Source: GCA-2733415 sp049614485
GTDB taxonomy: Bacteria > Bacteroidota > Bacteroidia > Flavobacteriales > Flavobacteriaceae
Length of the DNA stretch: 62,924 bases
Direction: 5' to 3'
Assembly: GCA_049614485.1 (NCBI GenBank)
Contig: JBMZDR010000012.1
Coordinates: 1-62,924 of the forward strand
The notes below the pieces were generated by a model. That model made no database searches. It saw only the letters and a program-made list of their open reading frames with translations, and was not told the origin of the DNA. The position numbers and the translations under genes are program-made. The first letter of the stretch is position 1. Each line of letters starts with the position of its first letter. Of this stretch, positions 35,138-42,902 are shown piece by piece.

Positions 35138-35168
35138 AAAAAAGACGGTTATAATAACCGTCTTTTTT
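35138..35168 (-). terminator. Terminator after the oxidase subunit IV gene
   Basis: AAAAAAGACGGTTAT and its complement form a tight 15-bp stem with an almost absent loop, with T tracts on both sides. It splits the cyoE-to-subunit IV transcript from the SCO-like/SCO1/DUF420 transcript. Confidence 0.85.
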
Positions 35169-35190
35169 AATGTTAAATATCTATGTGATA

Positions 35191-35571
35191 TTAAAAGTCT
35201 TTTGTGATAAATGAAGCTGTCATGATATCATAAATATAACCACCTTCTACCAATACGATAAAAGCTAGATACATGATTAAGAAAACTCCAGTCCATACAA
35301 CAGAACGTCTGAACCATTTTTTCTCGCCATCCATGTGCATGAATGCCCATGTAATATAATATGCTTTATAAATTGTTAAGATAATAAATATCCAGTTCAA
35401 CAATTTCATTCCAACAAATCTGTTATGAACTAATGATTCTGGCTTGATAATACCTAAAATAACTTCAATAATAGTTACTACAGATAATAACCAAAATACC
35501 ATCCAGATTCTGCTAGTATTTGTTTTTGGTTTAATTAATCCTCCAAAAATAGGTTTAACTTCGTGTCCCAT
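35191..35571 (-). CDS. Cytochrome c oxidase subunit IV family protein
   Basis: A 126-residue protein with three membrane helices and the pattern of prokaryotic subunit IV (CyoD/CtaF-like): IWMVFWLLSVVTIIEV in helix 1 and YYITWAFMHMDGEKKWFRRSV between helices 2 and 3. It follows the subunit III genes by 34 bp and ends just before a terminator. Subunit IV is thought to stabilise the heme-copper oxidase. Subunits I and II are not in this window. Confidence 0.88.
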   Translation of the reverse strand: MGHEVKPIFGGLIKPKTNTSRIWMVFWLLSVVTIIEVILGIIKPESLVHNRFVGMKLLNWIFIILTIYKAYYITWAFMHMDGEKKWFRRSVVWTGVFLIMYLAFIVLVEGGYIYDIMTASFITKDF

Positions 35572-35605
35572 TGCTATATATTTTGTCGTTAACTAATTTT
35601 ATTTT

Positions 35606-36580
35606 TTAAACTAAGTAGAAGAATGTAAATACGAATACCCATACTAAATCTACAAAGTGCCAGTACAATCCAACTTTTTCAACCATTTCATATTGCCCTC
35701 TTCTTTCGTAAGTTCCTAAAATCACATTGATGAATATGATAATATTAATAACGATTCCTGAGAATACGTGAAATCCGTGAAATCCAGTAATAAAGAAAAA
35801 GAAATCTGCAAATAATGGGTGGCCATATTCATTTTCAATCAAATTAGCCCCCTCAACACTTCTTACACCTTTATTCAACACTTCTATTGAGGCCTCTCTT
35901 GATAAAACTGTTTTTTCACCAGTTTCAGTTAATTGCTGTGTTCTTACACGTAAATCTGGTCTTGCAGCAAATGACGCAACAACATCTTTCATCGCATAAG
36001 GCGGCAAAGCCTCTCCAGACACATGCCACAATCCTTTACTTGCCTCATGCTGTACTCTATCTGTAGCAGATGCCACAACAAAAGTATTCATTCGAACTCT
36101 GTGTCCTTCTGCATCTGTAAATTGTAATAATTTACCTGATTTAGTTGTTACAGCTCCGTATCCACCAGCAATAAAGTTTTTCCACTCCCAAGCTTGTGAT
36201 CCAACGAAAATAAGACCTCCAATAATAGTTAAGAACATATAAGTAATAACTTTGTTCTTTTTCATGTGGTGCCCAGCATCAACAGCTAATACCATAGTTA
36301 CAGATGATGCAATTAAGATAAACGTCATCAAAGCAACGTAATACATTGGCGCATCTACACCGTGTAAAAACGGAAAGTGATTAAACACCTCATCTGCAAT
36401 TGGCCATTCTTGTATAAATTTAAATCTAGAAAATCCGTAAGCAACAATGAAACCAGAGAATGTTAAGGCATCTGACAAGATGAAAAACCACATCATCATT
36501 TTACCATAACTGATCTCAAAAGGTTTACCAAAACCTTTACTTGTATCATGTCCAGAATTTACATTTACTGTAGCTCCCAT
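35606..36580 (-). CDS. Cytochrome c oxidase subunit III, with large periplasmic insertion
   Basis: A 324-residue subunit III of the heme-copper oxidase. The family helices are visible: MMMWFFILSDALTFSGFIVAY (helix near 28-50), an 80-100 helix, a 112-130 helix, and FFFFITGFHGFHVFSGI (about 260-276) with the conserved HGxHV histidines. Between helices 4 and 5 there is an insertion of about 118 residues (138-255) that is charged and non-membrane. It looks like an extra periplasmic domain, which I know from other Bacteroidota. A shorter paralogue lies immediately upstream. Confidence 0.92.
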   Translation of the reverse strand: MGATVNVNSGHDTSKGFGKPFEISYGKMMMWFFILSDALTFSGFIVAYGFSRFKFIQEWPIADEVFNHFPFLHGVDAPMYYVALMTFILIASSVTMVLAVDAGHHMKKNKVITYMFLTIIGGLIFVGSQAWEWKNFIAGGYGAVTTKSGKLLQFTDAEGHRVRMNTFVVASATDRVQHEASKGLWHVSGEALPPYAMKDVVASFAARPDLRVRTQQLTETGEKTVLSREASIEVLNKGVRSVEGANLIENEYGHPLFADFFFFITGFHGFHVFSGIVINIIIFINVILGTYERRGQYEMVEKVGLYWHFVDLVWVFVFTFFYLV

Positions 36581-36642
36581 ACTATTATTATTGAATTATA
36601 AATTATATATTTTTTCAGAAAACACAAAAATAAGTATTTTTC

Positions 36643-37227
36643 TTATCTAACGAAATAGAAAAACAAAAACAAATACACCCAAAGGAAATCTAAAAAGTGC
36701 CAAAACATCACACCTAGCTCTAACCCAAGCGTTTGCCTGTTATTGTAACGTTGTTTGTAATGATTATAAATTACAACTAAAAGCACAATTATACCTGAAA
36801 ACAGATGCAATAAGTGCAACGCTACGAGAATATAAATGAATGAGATGACCACATTACTCGTTGGTCCGGTGAAATTATACCCTGATTCAGTTACCATATA
36901 CGAAAATCCTTCCCACTGCAAACCAATAAAAATTATCCCTAAAACTAAAGTTGCAAGCAACAACAATAACCCTTTCTTATGCGCTTCATTTTGAATAGCA
37001 TTTTTTGCAAAATGTATTGTTACACTACTTATTATGATAGCTATTGTACTCCATAATAACATTGGTGGCAAGTCAAAGTCCTTTAACCAATCTGGTCTTG
37101 AACTACTTACAACATACGCGCTAGTTAAACCAGCAAATGTCATTGTCATACTTATCATAGCAAACCATAACATAGTTTTTTTAGCACGCCCTATTTTCTC
37201 TATTTCTGTACCTTGTGTTAAATCCAT
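36643..37227 (-). CDS. Cytochrome c oxidase subunit III-type protein (short form)
   Basis: A 194-residue, five-helix subunit III-like protein: MLWFAMISMTMTFAGLTSAYVV as helix 1 and LHLLHLFSGIIVLLVVIYNHY with the histidine pair in helix 4. It ends FWHFLDFLWVYLFLFFYFVR, closely like the longer subunit III downstream. It starts 3 bp after the cyoE stop. The two subunit III proteins probably belong to one complex, split into two polypeptides as in other flavobacteria. Confidence 0.9.
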   Translation of the reverse strand: MDLTQGTEIEKIGRAKKTMLWFAMISMTMTFAGLTSAYVVSSSRPDWLKDFDLPPMLLWSTIAIIISSVTIHFAKNAIQNEAHKKGLLLLLATLVLGIIFIGLQWEGFSYMVTESGYNFTGPTSNVVISFIYILVALHLLHLFSGIIVLLVVIYNHYKQRYNNRQTLGLELGVMFWHFLDFLWVYLFLFFYFVR

Positions 37228-37230
37228 TTC

Positions 37231-38127
37231 TTATTGTAAAAATTTATCGACGATATAAACAATTTGCAGCAAGGTTATATATGACACACTTGCCAACATT
37301 AATTGACGCGCTGTTTTTGCATCCATTCTTTTAAAGAGTAAAATAGCAAAATACAACATTCCTAATCCTAATAAAAACACAATTGTAGCAGCAACTATTG
37401 AGAGTTTTAAATCACCCGTAAACCCGAACACTGGGATTATTGACGCTAAAATTGTCCAAATTGTATACATGATTATTTGAACTGCGGTATTTTTATCCTT
37501 TTTCCCTGTTGGCAACATAAAAAAGCCTGCTTTTTCATAATCATCATACAAAAACCAACCTATTGCCCAAAAATGCGGGAATTGCCATAAAAATTGCATT
37601 AAAAACAAGGTGCCGGGCTCTATACCAAATTCATTTGTTGCAGCCACCCAACCCAACATAAACGGTATTGCTCCCGGAAAAGCACCAACGAAAACAGATA
37701 GTGGTGTTTTGGTTTTTAGCGGTGTATACAAACTCACATACATAAAAATAGATATCGCCCCAAACATTGCCGACTTAGGGTTTATCAAGTAAAGTGTCAC
37801 TAAACCAATTACCGTTAATAGCGTTGCTATTATAAATGCAGCACGAACAGAAATTGTTCCTGAAGGGATTGGCCTATTTTTAGTCCTATCCATCAATTTA
37901 TCTAAATCGCGTTCTATAATTTGATTGTACGCATTTGACGCACCAACCATACAGTATCCTCCAATTGCCAACATGGAAAGTACTACAAAATCTACTTCTC
38001 TTCCAACGGCAATTAAATATCCGGCTACAGAAGAAAACACAACGCTTATTGCTAGTCTGTGTTTTGTAATAGCTTTAAAATCTTCAAAAAGATTGGGCTT
38101 ACCTGTATGTTCTATTGTTGTACTCAA
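37231..38127 (-). CDS. cyoE: Protoheme IX farnesyltransferase (heme O synthase)
   Basis: A 298-residue UbiA-type prenyltransferase with about eight or nine membrane helices, making heme O for the oxidase. The metal/diphosphate motifs are NAYNQIIERDLDKLMDRTKNRP-type (NxxxDxxxDxxxxRT) near residue 64 and YDDYEKAGFFMLP (DxxxD-like) near 195. No ATG is available at the N-terminus, and the frame begins at a TTG (38127) reading STTIEHTGKPNLFEDF. It starts the cyoE, subunit III, subunit III, subunit IV operon. Confidence 0.95.
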   Translation of the reverse strand: MSTTIEHTGKPNLFEDFKAITKHRLAISVVFSSVAGYLIAVGREVDFVVLSMLAIGGYCMVGASNAYNQIIERDLDKLMDRTKNRPIPSGTISVRAAFIIATLLTVIGLVTLYLINPKSAMFGAISIFMYVSLYTPLKTKTPLSVFVGAFPGAIPFMLGWVAATNEFGIEPGTLFLMQFLWQFPHFWAIGWFLYDDYEKAGFFMLPTGKKDKNTAVQIIMYTIWTILASIIPVFGFTGDLKLSIVAATIVFLLGLGMLYFAILLFKRMDAKTARQLMLASVSYITLLQIVYIVDKFLQ

Positions 38128-38174
38128 GTTTCTAAACTTAAAAATTGACTGCGAAATTACAGCTTTTTATTGAA

Positions 38175-40253
38175 TTAATAATCAGTATAATTATTAAACA
38201 AATCTGTTCTGAATCCTAAATTGAACCACGTGGTATTCTTTTCAAAATCTGCAGGGACATTTTCTGGCGAAAAACTACGTTGTGTTAGGTTCACAAAAGC
38301 TTTTAAATTAGTAGCAGGATTCACTAAATATCCTGCCTGTAAATCGGCAATAAACACATTTGTAGTGTTCCCTTGCAACAAGGAGATATTGTTATCTGAC
38401 GGGCGCAAATCATTATTCATAAAAATATCACCACCATAACTCACGCCGTCTCCTGTATCTAAACCGCGCTGACCATAAATCAGCTTCGCCATACCATACC
38501 AACGCTTGTAATTGTAATGCGCTATACCAATAAACTCTCTAAAGTTTGCACCCCACAAATGCGCCATAGACTGGTTGTTATGCCCGTAATTTAACATTAG
38601 CTCATCGTGCGAATATGTATAAGGCCTAACTTGATTGTATTCTCCTTGAAGCATTAAGTTTTTAACTTTAAACGCATTGTAATACTTCAACCCAATTTGA
38701 TAACCTAGTTTATTCTTCCAGCTTTGTTCACCTCCAAAGATGTCTTTTGATGAAAATTCATCTATAATTAATTGCCCGTACATATTTATTTTACTCGACA
38801 ACTTATACTTTCCGCTTAAACCAATTAAGGCATTACCTGCTCTTGACCCTGTAGAAAATTCAATAGCTCTATAAAATATAATCGGATTTAAATAGTTAAC
38901 ATCAAATCCTCTTCCGTTATCATTAGTCCACAACACCGATTCAAAGAAACCAACATTTAATTTCTTTGTCACATTCCAACTTAAAAAGTGGGTTGCCATA
39001 TACTTACTTCCGTAAGCACCATCAACGGTTGCTTCTGGACGCACATCTTTTAACCACATCCAGGTATTTGTATATTTAATTTTCCAAAAAGAGGTGTTTA
39101 ATTTTAAATACGGATGCGGACTTGCAGCATCACTTACAAACAACGATCGATAACCATCACCAATAAAGTTTTTACCATGCCCGAATTGTGCGTTAAACAT
39201 TTTACTTGCTCGGTACGAAATATACCCTTCAGCTATTGGATAATCATACGAATCATCACCAAACTCTTTTGCAATTCCTCGTCCAGGTACAATTGCCGGA
39301 TTACCGCCGTCAGGCTTAATGCTTTCTGCATATGCATTAACATAATCTGCAAAACGCCCTTGACTTTCATATACGCCTGCTGAAAAAGTAATTTTCTTTC
39401 CTAAAGCTCCTTGAACATTAACTGCTCTGGTATTATTATAAGTATAAGACAATTCACTTTGCGCATCTTTACCTAATTGCAAATCTGTTGTCACATCTGC
39501 AGTAAACCAATAATCTTTCCCTTTAAAAGACACTAAGTGTTCGTTCCAAAATTTTCTACCTAACCAAGATGACTTGTTTTTCTTTAATAGGGTTTCATTA
39601 GCTTCAAAATCATAATATTTTGACACATCAGCATAACTATATGGCTTAACCGCTGTATGAGAGTTTGTACCTACAACGTTAATATTGTAATCAAATTTTG
39701 CGTAATTCTGATGTGTAAACGGGATGTTTAAGCCACTCTTGTATTTATCAACAGTTGTAGCTCCTAAATTTTTTATACTATCATACTCCATAGCTGCCGC
39801 CTCTAATTTATTTTTCGGGACATCAGAGTTATCTGTTTTTGAATTTACCCATTCCATAGTTGGCAACAATACTTGCAATGCATATTGCGTATACACTGGT
39901 TTTCCATCATATGTTGCGGGCTTAATTACTGGAAATTGACTGAACACGCTTTTCACCTCATCTTCTAATTCTGAATACGGTGCTTTTGTGTAAATAAGCT
40001 CAAACTTACCATCTGCTGTCACTTCAAAAAGAACACTCATTCGTCCTTGATAATTATCCTTAACAACTATTTCAGGCATTTTAAACAGGTTAGAAAACTC
40101 TTGCTGTACTTGAGTTTCAAAACACGTCGGTAATTCAGCTATTTCTACTGTAGCACAAGCTTCAAAAACGGGGTATTTTTCGTACGGGTTTGAATTTTGA
40201 GCTTGAAGTAAAACATTACAAAATAATGTTACGATTAATGTGAAATATCTCAT
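38175..40253 (-). CDS. remB: RemB-like gliding-associated outer-membrane protein with TonB_C-like N-domain
   Basis: A 692-residue protein with signal peptide (to LLQAQ). Residues about 28-132 align with the C-terminal domain of the two TonB-like proteins encoded next to it: a Cys pair (33/44), VLFEVTADGKFE, KAPYSELEDEVK and IKPATYDGKPV. From about 170 on it is an outer-membrane barrel with Wzi-like features (FGHGKNFIGDGYRSLFVSD, then LNPIIFYRAIEF). The location beside tonB genes, vanZ, gcvH and sprA matches that of remB in Flavobacterium johnsoniae as I remember it. The RemB name is by context and length, not by motif proof. Its exact function in gliding is unknown. Confidence 0.7.
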   Translation of the reverse strand: MRYFTLIVTLFCNVLLQAQNSNPYEKYPVFEACATVEIAELPTCFETQVQQEFSNLFKMPEIVVKDNYQGRMSVLFEVTADGKFELIYTKAPYSELEDEVKSVFSQFPVIKPATYDGKPVYTQYALQVLLPTMEWVNSKTDNSDVPKNKLEAAAMEYDSIKNLGATTVDKYKSGLNIPFTHQNYAKFDYNINVVGTNSHTAVKPYSYADVSKYYDFEANETLLKKNKSSWLGRKFWNEHLVSFKGKDYWFTADVTTDLQLGKDAQSELSYTYNNTRAVNVQGALGKKITFSAGVYESQGRFADYVNAYAESIKPDGGNPAIVPGRGIAKEFGDDSYDYPIAEGYISYRASKMFNAQFGHGKNFIGDGYRSLFVSDAASPHPYLKLNTSFWKIKYTNTWMWLKDVRPEATVDGAYGSKYMATHFLSWNVTKKLNVGFFESVLWTNDNGRGFDVNYLNPIIFYRAIEFSTGSRAGNALIGLSGKYKLSSKINMYGQLIIDEFSSKDIFGGEQSWKNKLGYQIGLKYYNAFKVKNLMLQGEYNQVRPYTYSHDELMLNYGHNNQSMAHLWGANFREFIGIAHYNYKRWYGMAKLIYGQRGLDTGDGVSYGGDIFMNNDLRPSDNNISLLQGNTTNVFIADLQAGYLVNPATNLKAFVNLTQRSFSPENVPADFEKNTTWFNLGFRTDLFNNYTDY

Positions 40254-40312
40254 GTTCTATTATTTATCCTCGCGAAAATACAACAAATACTTATCATGTC
40301 ATTTTTTGAAAT

Positions 40313-40338
40313 AAAAAAATCCTGCCAAAGCAGGATTT
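40313..40338 (-). terminator. Terminator after the 40364-41158 tonB-like gene
   Basis: AATCCTGC / GCAGGATT with a 4-base loop; on the minus strand it is followed by seven T. It separates the tonB-like gene from remB. Confidence 0.85.
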
Positions 40339-40363
40339 GAGTTATCTGTATGAATCTTACAGT

Positions 40364-41158
40364 TTATTGCACTTCAAATATTATAGGTAATGAATATGTC
40401 ACATTAACTGTTTTGAAACCTTGTTTTGCAGGTGTCATTTTAGGCAAGGTGTTAACCGCTTTAATAGCTTCCTTTTGAAGCTCTGGGTGTGGGGCACGCG
40501 CTTTTACATCAACAACCTCTCCTTTTGTATTAATTATAAACGTCACCAGTATTTTTTGCTTTCCAGTAATACCATTATCTGATGCAACATCCGTATTAAA
40601 TTTTCTACTTACAAGTTTCGCAACTTTACTAGAAAAACATTCTAACTGTTCTTTTTGATCAACATAAGATTCACAACCAGGGTAAATTGGTAATTCACTT
40701 ACCAACGATACTGGAAATGTATCTATCGCAGGATCATCACCAGAATCATCTACATGAATATCTGACACTGAAGGTGCCTTATCTAATACAATTGGCTCAT
40801 CATCAATTACCGTTTCAATATCAGGAGCAGTGTCATCTACAATTTTTGGATCTGTCCAATTTGTATAGGGCTGTTCTTCTGTTTTAACCGAGGACTTTGG
40901 CATATCTTCTTCTATAATAAAATCTGGAATATTGGTAATATGCTCAACCGTATCAGTTATTTTTATTGTATTAACAACTACTTCTTTCTTATGAAATTTC
41001 ATTTGAAAAACCCCAAAGAAAATAAACAGTGTTGCTACTAAACCAATTTGAAAATAAAGTCCGCCACTCTTGCGTAAGTTGGCCTGGTGTTTCTTTTCTC
41101 TTAGCGATAATTTTACTTTTTGTTCGCGTTCTGTTGATGATTTTGAATTTAATCTCAT
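40364..41158 (-). CDS. TonB-like energy transducer
   Basis: A 264-residue protein: basic cytoplasmic N-terminus, one membrane helix (about 33-52), an acidic/proline spacer of about 100 residues, and a TonB C-terminal domain (from PIYPGCESYVDQ to the end). The domain has VTFIINTKGEVVDVKARAPHPELQKEA and TPAKQGFKTV. It lacks the poly-proline stretch of its upstream paralogue. Such proteins couple ExbB/ExbD proton flow to outer-membrane receptors. No exbB/D is in the window. Confidence 0.88.
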   Translation of the reverse strand: MRLNSKSSTEREQKVKLSLREKKHQANLRKSGGLYFQIGLVATLFIFFGVFQMKFHKKEVVVNTIKITDTVEHITNIPDFIIEEDMPKSSVKTEEQPYTNWTDPKIVDDTAPDIETVIDDEPIVLDKAPSVSDIHVDDSGDDPAIDTFPVSLVSELPIYPGCESYVDQKEQLECFSSKVAKLVSRKFNTDVASDNGITGKQKILVTFIINTKGEVVDVKARAPHPELQKEAIKAVNTLPKMTPAKQGFKTVNVTYSLPIIFEVQ

Positions 41159-41243
41159 GGGTTATAATTTTAGTTGCACATTTACTCTAGAAGTTTTTCC
41201 ATAAAAAAAACTTCTCTAAACTTATAAAACACAATAAGTGTAC

Positions 41244-41279
41244 CAAAAAAAAATCCTGAGCAATGCTCAGGATTTTTTT
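41244..41279 (-). terminator. Terminator after the 41296-42018 tonB-like gene
   Basis: AAAAATCCTGAGC / GCTCAGGATTTTTT with a 3-base loop, directly after the gene in the minus direction. It shows that the two tonB-like genes have separate transcripts. Confidence 0.9.
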
Positions 41280-41295
41280 CTATATCTTAAAATAC

Positions 41296-42018
41296 TTAAT
41301 CTTGCACTTGAAAGATTATTGGTAATGAATACGGTACAGTTACATTCTTACCTCTTTGTCTACCAGGTTTCATTTTTGGTAATGACTTAATTACTTTTTC
41401 AGCTTCTTTTTGTAAAGCAGGGTGTGGTGCTCTTGCACGTACACCAACAATATCACCTTTTTTGTCAATTTTAAAAGCAACTAATATTTTTTGTCTTCCT
41501 GTTAACCCTAAATCAGCAGCAAGATCTGTGTCAAATTTCTTATTCACATACTTCGCTATTTTTTCAGACATACATTTCTTACGATCTGTATTGTTCTTTT
41601 TGTTTTCACATCCAGGAAACACAGGTACGTTTTCAATAATTTGAAATGGCACCTCAACATCTTCTTCTATTTCCTCTACTTCTACCTCTTCAATTTCAAC
41701 GATTTCTTCGTTTTCATCAGTTTCTGTAGACTCAATTACTGTTTCTTCAATTTCTTCTTCATCCTCCACTATTTCAATTACTTCTGGTGCTGCCGGTGGT
41801 GGTGGCGGTGGTGGTGGTGTTTGTAAAATTTCAGTTAATGGAATTTCTTCATCATCTAAATCACCCATATCAAGTGACGCAATATCAAAATCAACTTTAT
41901 CGTATGTTTTATGATTAAGTGCTAAAAACGTAATCAACATAACAGCGGCAATAGCTACTGCGTAATAAAACGCACTATTTTTTTTGATATCCGCTTTTGG
42001 GTTTTTCTTTAATTCCAT
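41296..42018 (-). CDS. TonB-like energy transducer with poly-proline and acidic spacer
   Basis: A 240-residue TonB family protein. It has a short lysine-rich N-terminus, a membrane helix (about 16-34), eight prolines in a row (68-75) and a strongly acidic run (about 84-121). The C-terminal domain runs from PVFPGCENKKNNTDRKKC to YSLPIIFQVQD. It is closely related to the next gene downstream (shared IxVxARAPHPxLQKEA), so the two are a tandem duplication that has since diverged in spacer composition. The Pro-rich rod normally spans the periplasm. Confidence 0.9.
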   Translation of the reverse strand: MELKKNPKADIKKNSAFYYAVAIAAVMLITFLALNHKTYDKVDFDIASLDMGDLDDEEIPLTEILQTPPPPPPPPAAPEVIEIVEDEEEIEETVIESTETDENEEIVEIEEVEVEEIEEDVEVPFQIIENVPVFPGCENKKNNTDRKKCMSEKIAKYVNKKFDTDLAADLGLTGRQKILVAFKIDKKGDIVGVRARAPHPALQKEAEKVIKSLPKMKPGRQRGKNVTVPYSLPIIFQVQD

Positions 42019-42074
42019 TATTATTTAATTTATAGACGCTAAATTAACCAAATATATATGAAACTCACAACTAT

Positions 42075-42461
42075 TTAATCGAATTTAACGCTCGATGTTT
42101 TTTTAATTTGAAACAAACAAAGCACGGCTAACGCTATACCAATTACATTTGCTATAACATCTTTTACGTCGCCTGAACGTGCATTTGGGTTTAGATTTTG
42201 TAAAAACTCAATAATTATTCCAGTAACAAAAGCTAAAACTGAAGCCTTTAAAACCCCTTTATAAAACAAGCTCTTGGCATCTTTTTTTACAAAATAGATA
42301 AACCAAACTACCGTGAATAAAAAATATATTCCAACATGCACTAGTTTATCAACGTTTGATATACTAACACTTATAGATTTATTGATTTTTATCAAGCTAA
42401 TAACAAATACAAAAACTGTATATGTTAAAGCCAAAAAAAACCAACGGTGCTTTTTAAGCAC
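42075..42461 (-). CDS. VanZ-family membrane protein
   Basis: A 128-residue protein with four membrane helices and the VanZ-like motif: VDKLVHVGIYFLFTVVW and FLQNLNPNARSGDVKDVIANVIGIALA, the latter matching the family's ExxQ...R..D..D...N..G signature. It begins with GTG and overlaps the gcvH stop by 8 bp. VanZ itself raises teicoplanin resistance in enterococci. The role in flavobacteria is unknown. The gcvH-vanZ pairing is conserved in this group. Confidence 0.85.
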   Translation of the reverse strand: MLKKHRWFFLALTYTVFVFVISLIKINKSISVSISNVDKLVHVGIYFLFTVVWFIYFVKKDAKSLFYKGVLKASVLAFVTGIIIEFLQNLNPNARSGDVKDVIANVIGIALAVLCLFQIKKTSSVKFD

Positions 42462-42834
42462 CTATCAATTCTTTATACGCAGTTACAGATAATAAATCAT
42501 CTAACTGACTTGTATCTGAAACTTTTACCTTTACCATCCAACCAGCACCATAAGGGTCTGTATTTACATTTTCAGGTTCATCTTCCAAGGTTTCATTAAA
42601 TTCAATAACTTCTCCTGCAACTGGTAAGAATAAATCTGATACCGTTTTAACAGCTTCAACTGTTCCAAATACTTCTTCTTGGTCTAAAGTTTCATCTAAT
42701 GTATCTACTTCTACATAAACGATGTCTCCTAATTCTTTTTGTGCAAAATCTGTAATACCAATAGTTACTGTATCACCTTCAACTCTTACCCACTCGTGGT
42801 CTTTAGTATATTTTAATTCTTCTGGAAAATTCAT
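42454..42834 (-). CDS. gcvH: Glycine cleavage system H protein
   Basis: A 126-residue lipoyl carrier protein that shuttles the aminomethyl group between the P, T and L proteins. The lipoylated lysine is in FGTVEAVKTVSDLF (about residue 63). The N-terminus MNFPEELKYTKDHEWV is typical. It lies between sprA and vanZ. A perfect TATTTTTG box (minus strand, 42870-42863) about 28 bases before the ATG is a candidate promoter, so it need not depend on sprA transcription. Confidence 0.97.
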   Translation of the reverse strand: MNFPEELKYTKDHEWVRVEGDTVTIGITDFAQKELGDIVYVEVDTLDETLDQEEVFGTVEAVKTVSDLFLPVAGEVIEFNETLEDEPENVNTDPYGAGWMVKVKVSDTSQLDDLLSVTAYKELIGA

Positions 42835-42862
42835 TGTTATATTGTTTGTGTTTGTAATTGTG

Positions 42863-42870
42863 CAAAAATA
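42863..42870 (-). promoter_or_regulatory. Candidate -7 box of gcvH-vanZ
   Basis: On the minus strand TATTTTTG matches TAnnTTTG, giving a leader of about 24 bases. No clear -33 TTG is present, so this is tentative. Confidence 0.4.
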
Positions 42871-42902
42871 TATTTTAGTTGTTATTTATCCTACATTTAT
42901 TT

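Noticed and set aside
41641..41826. Cys/Trp/Phe-rich open frame opposite the tonB-like gene
   Set aside because: It is the antisense image of the poly-proline and acidic spacer, not a protein.
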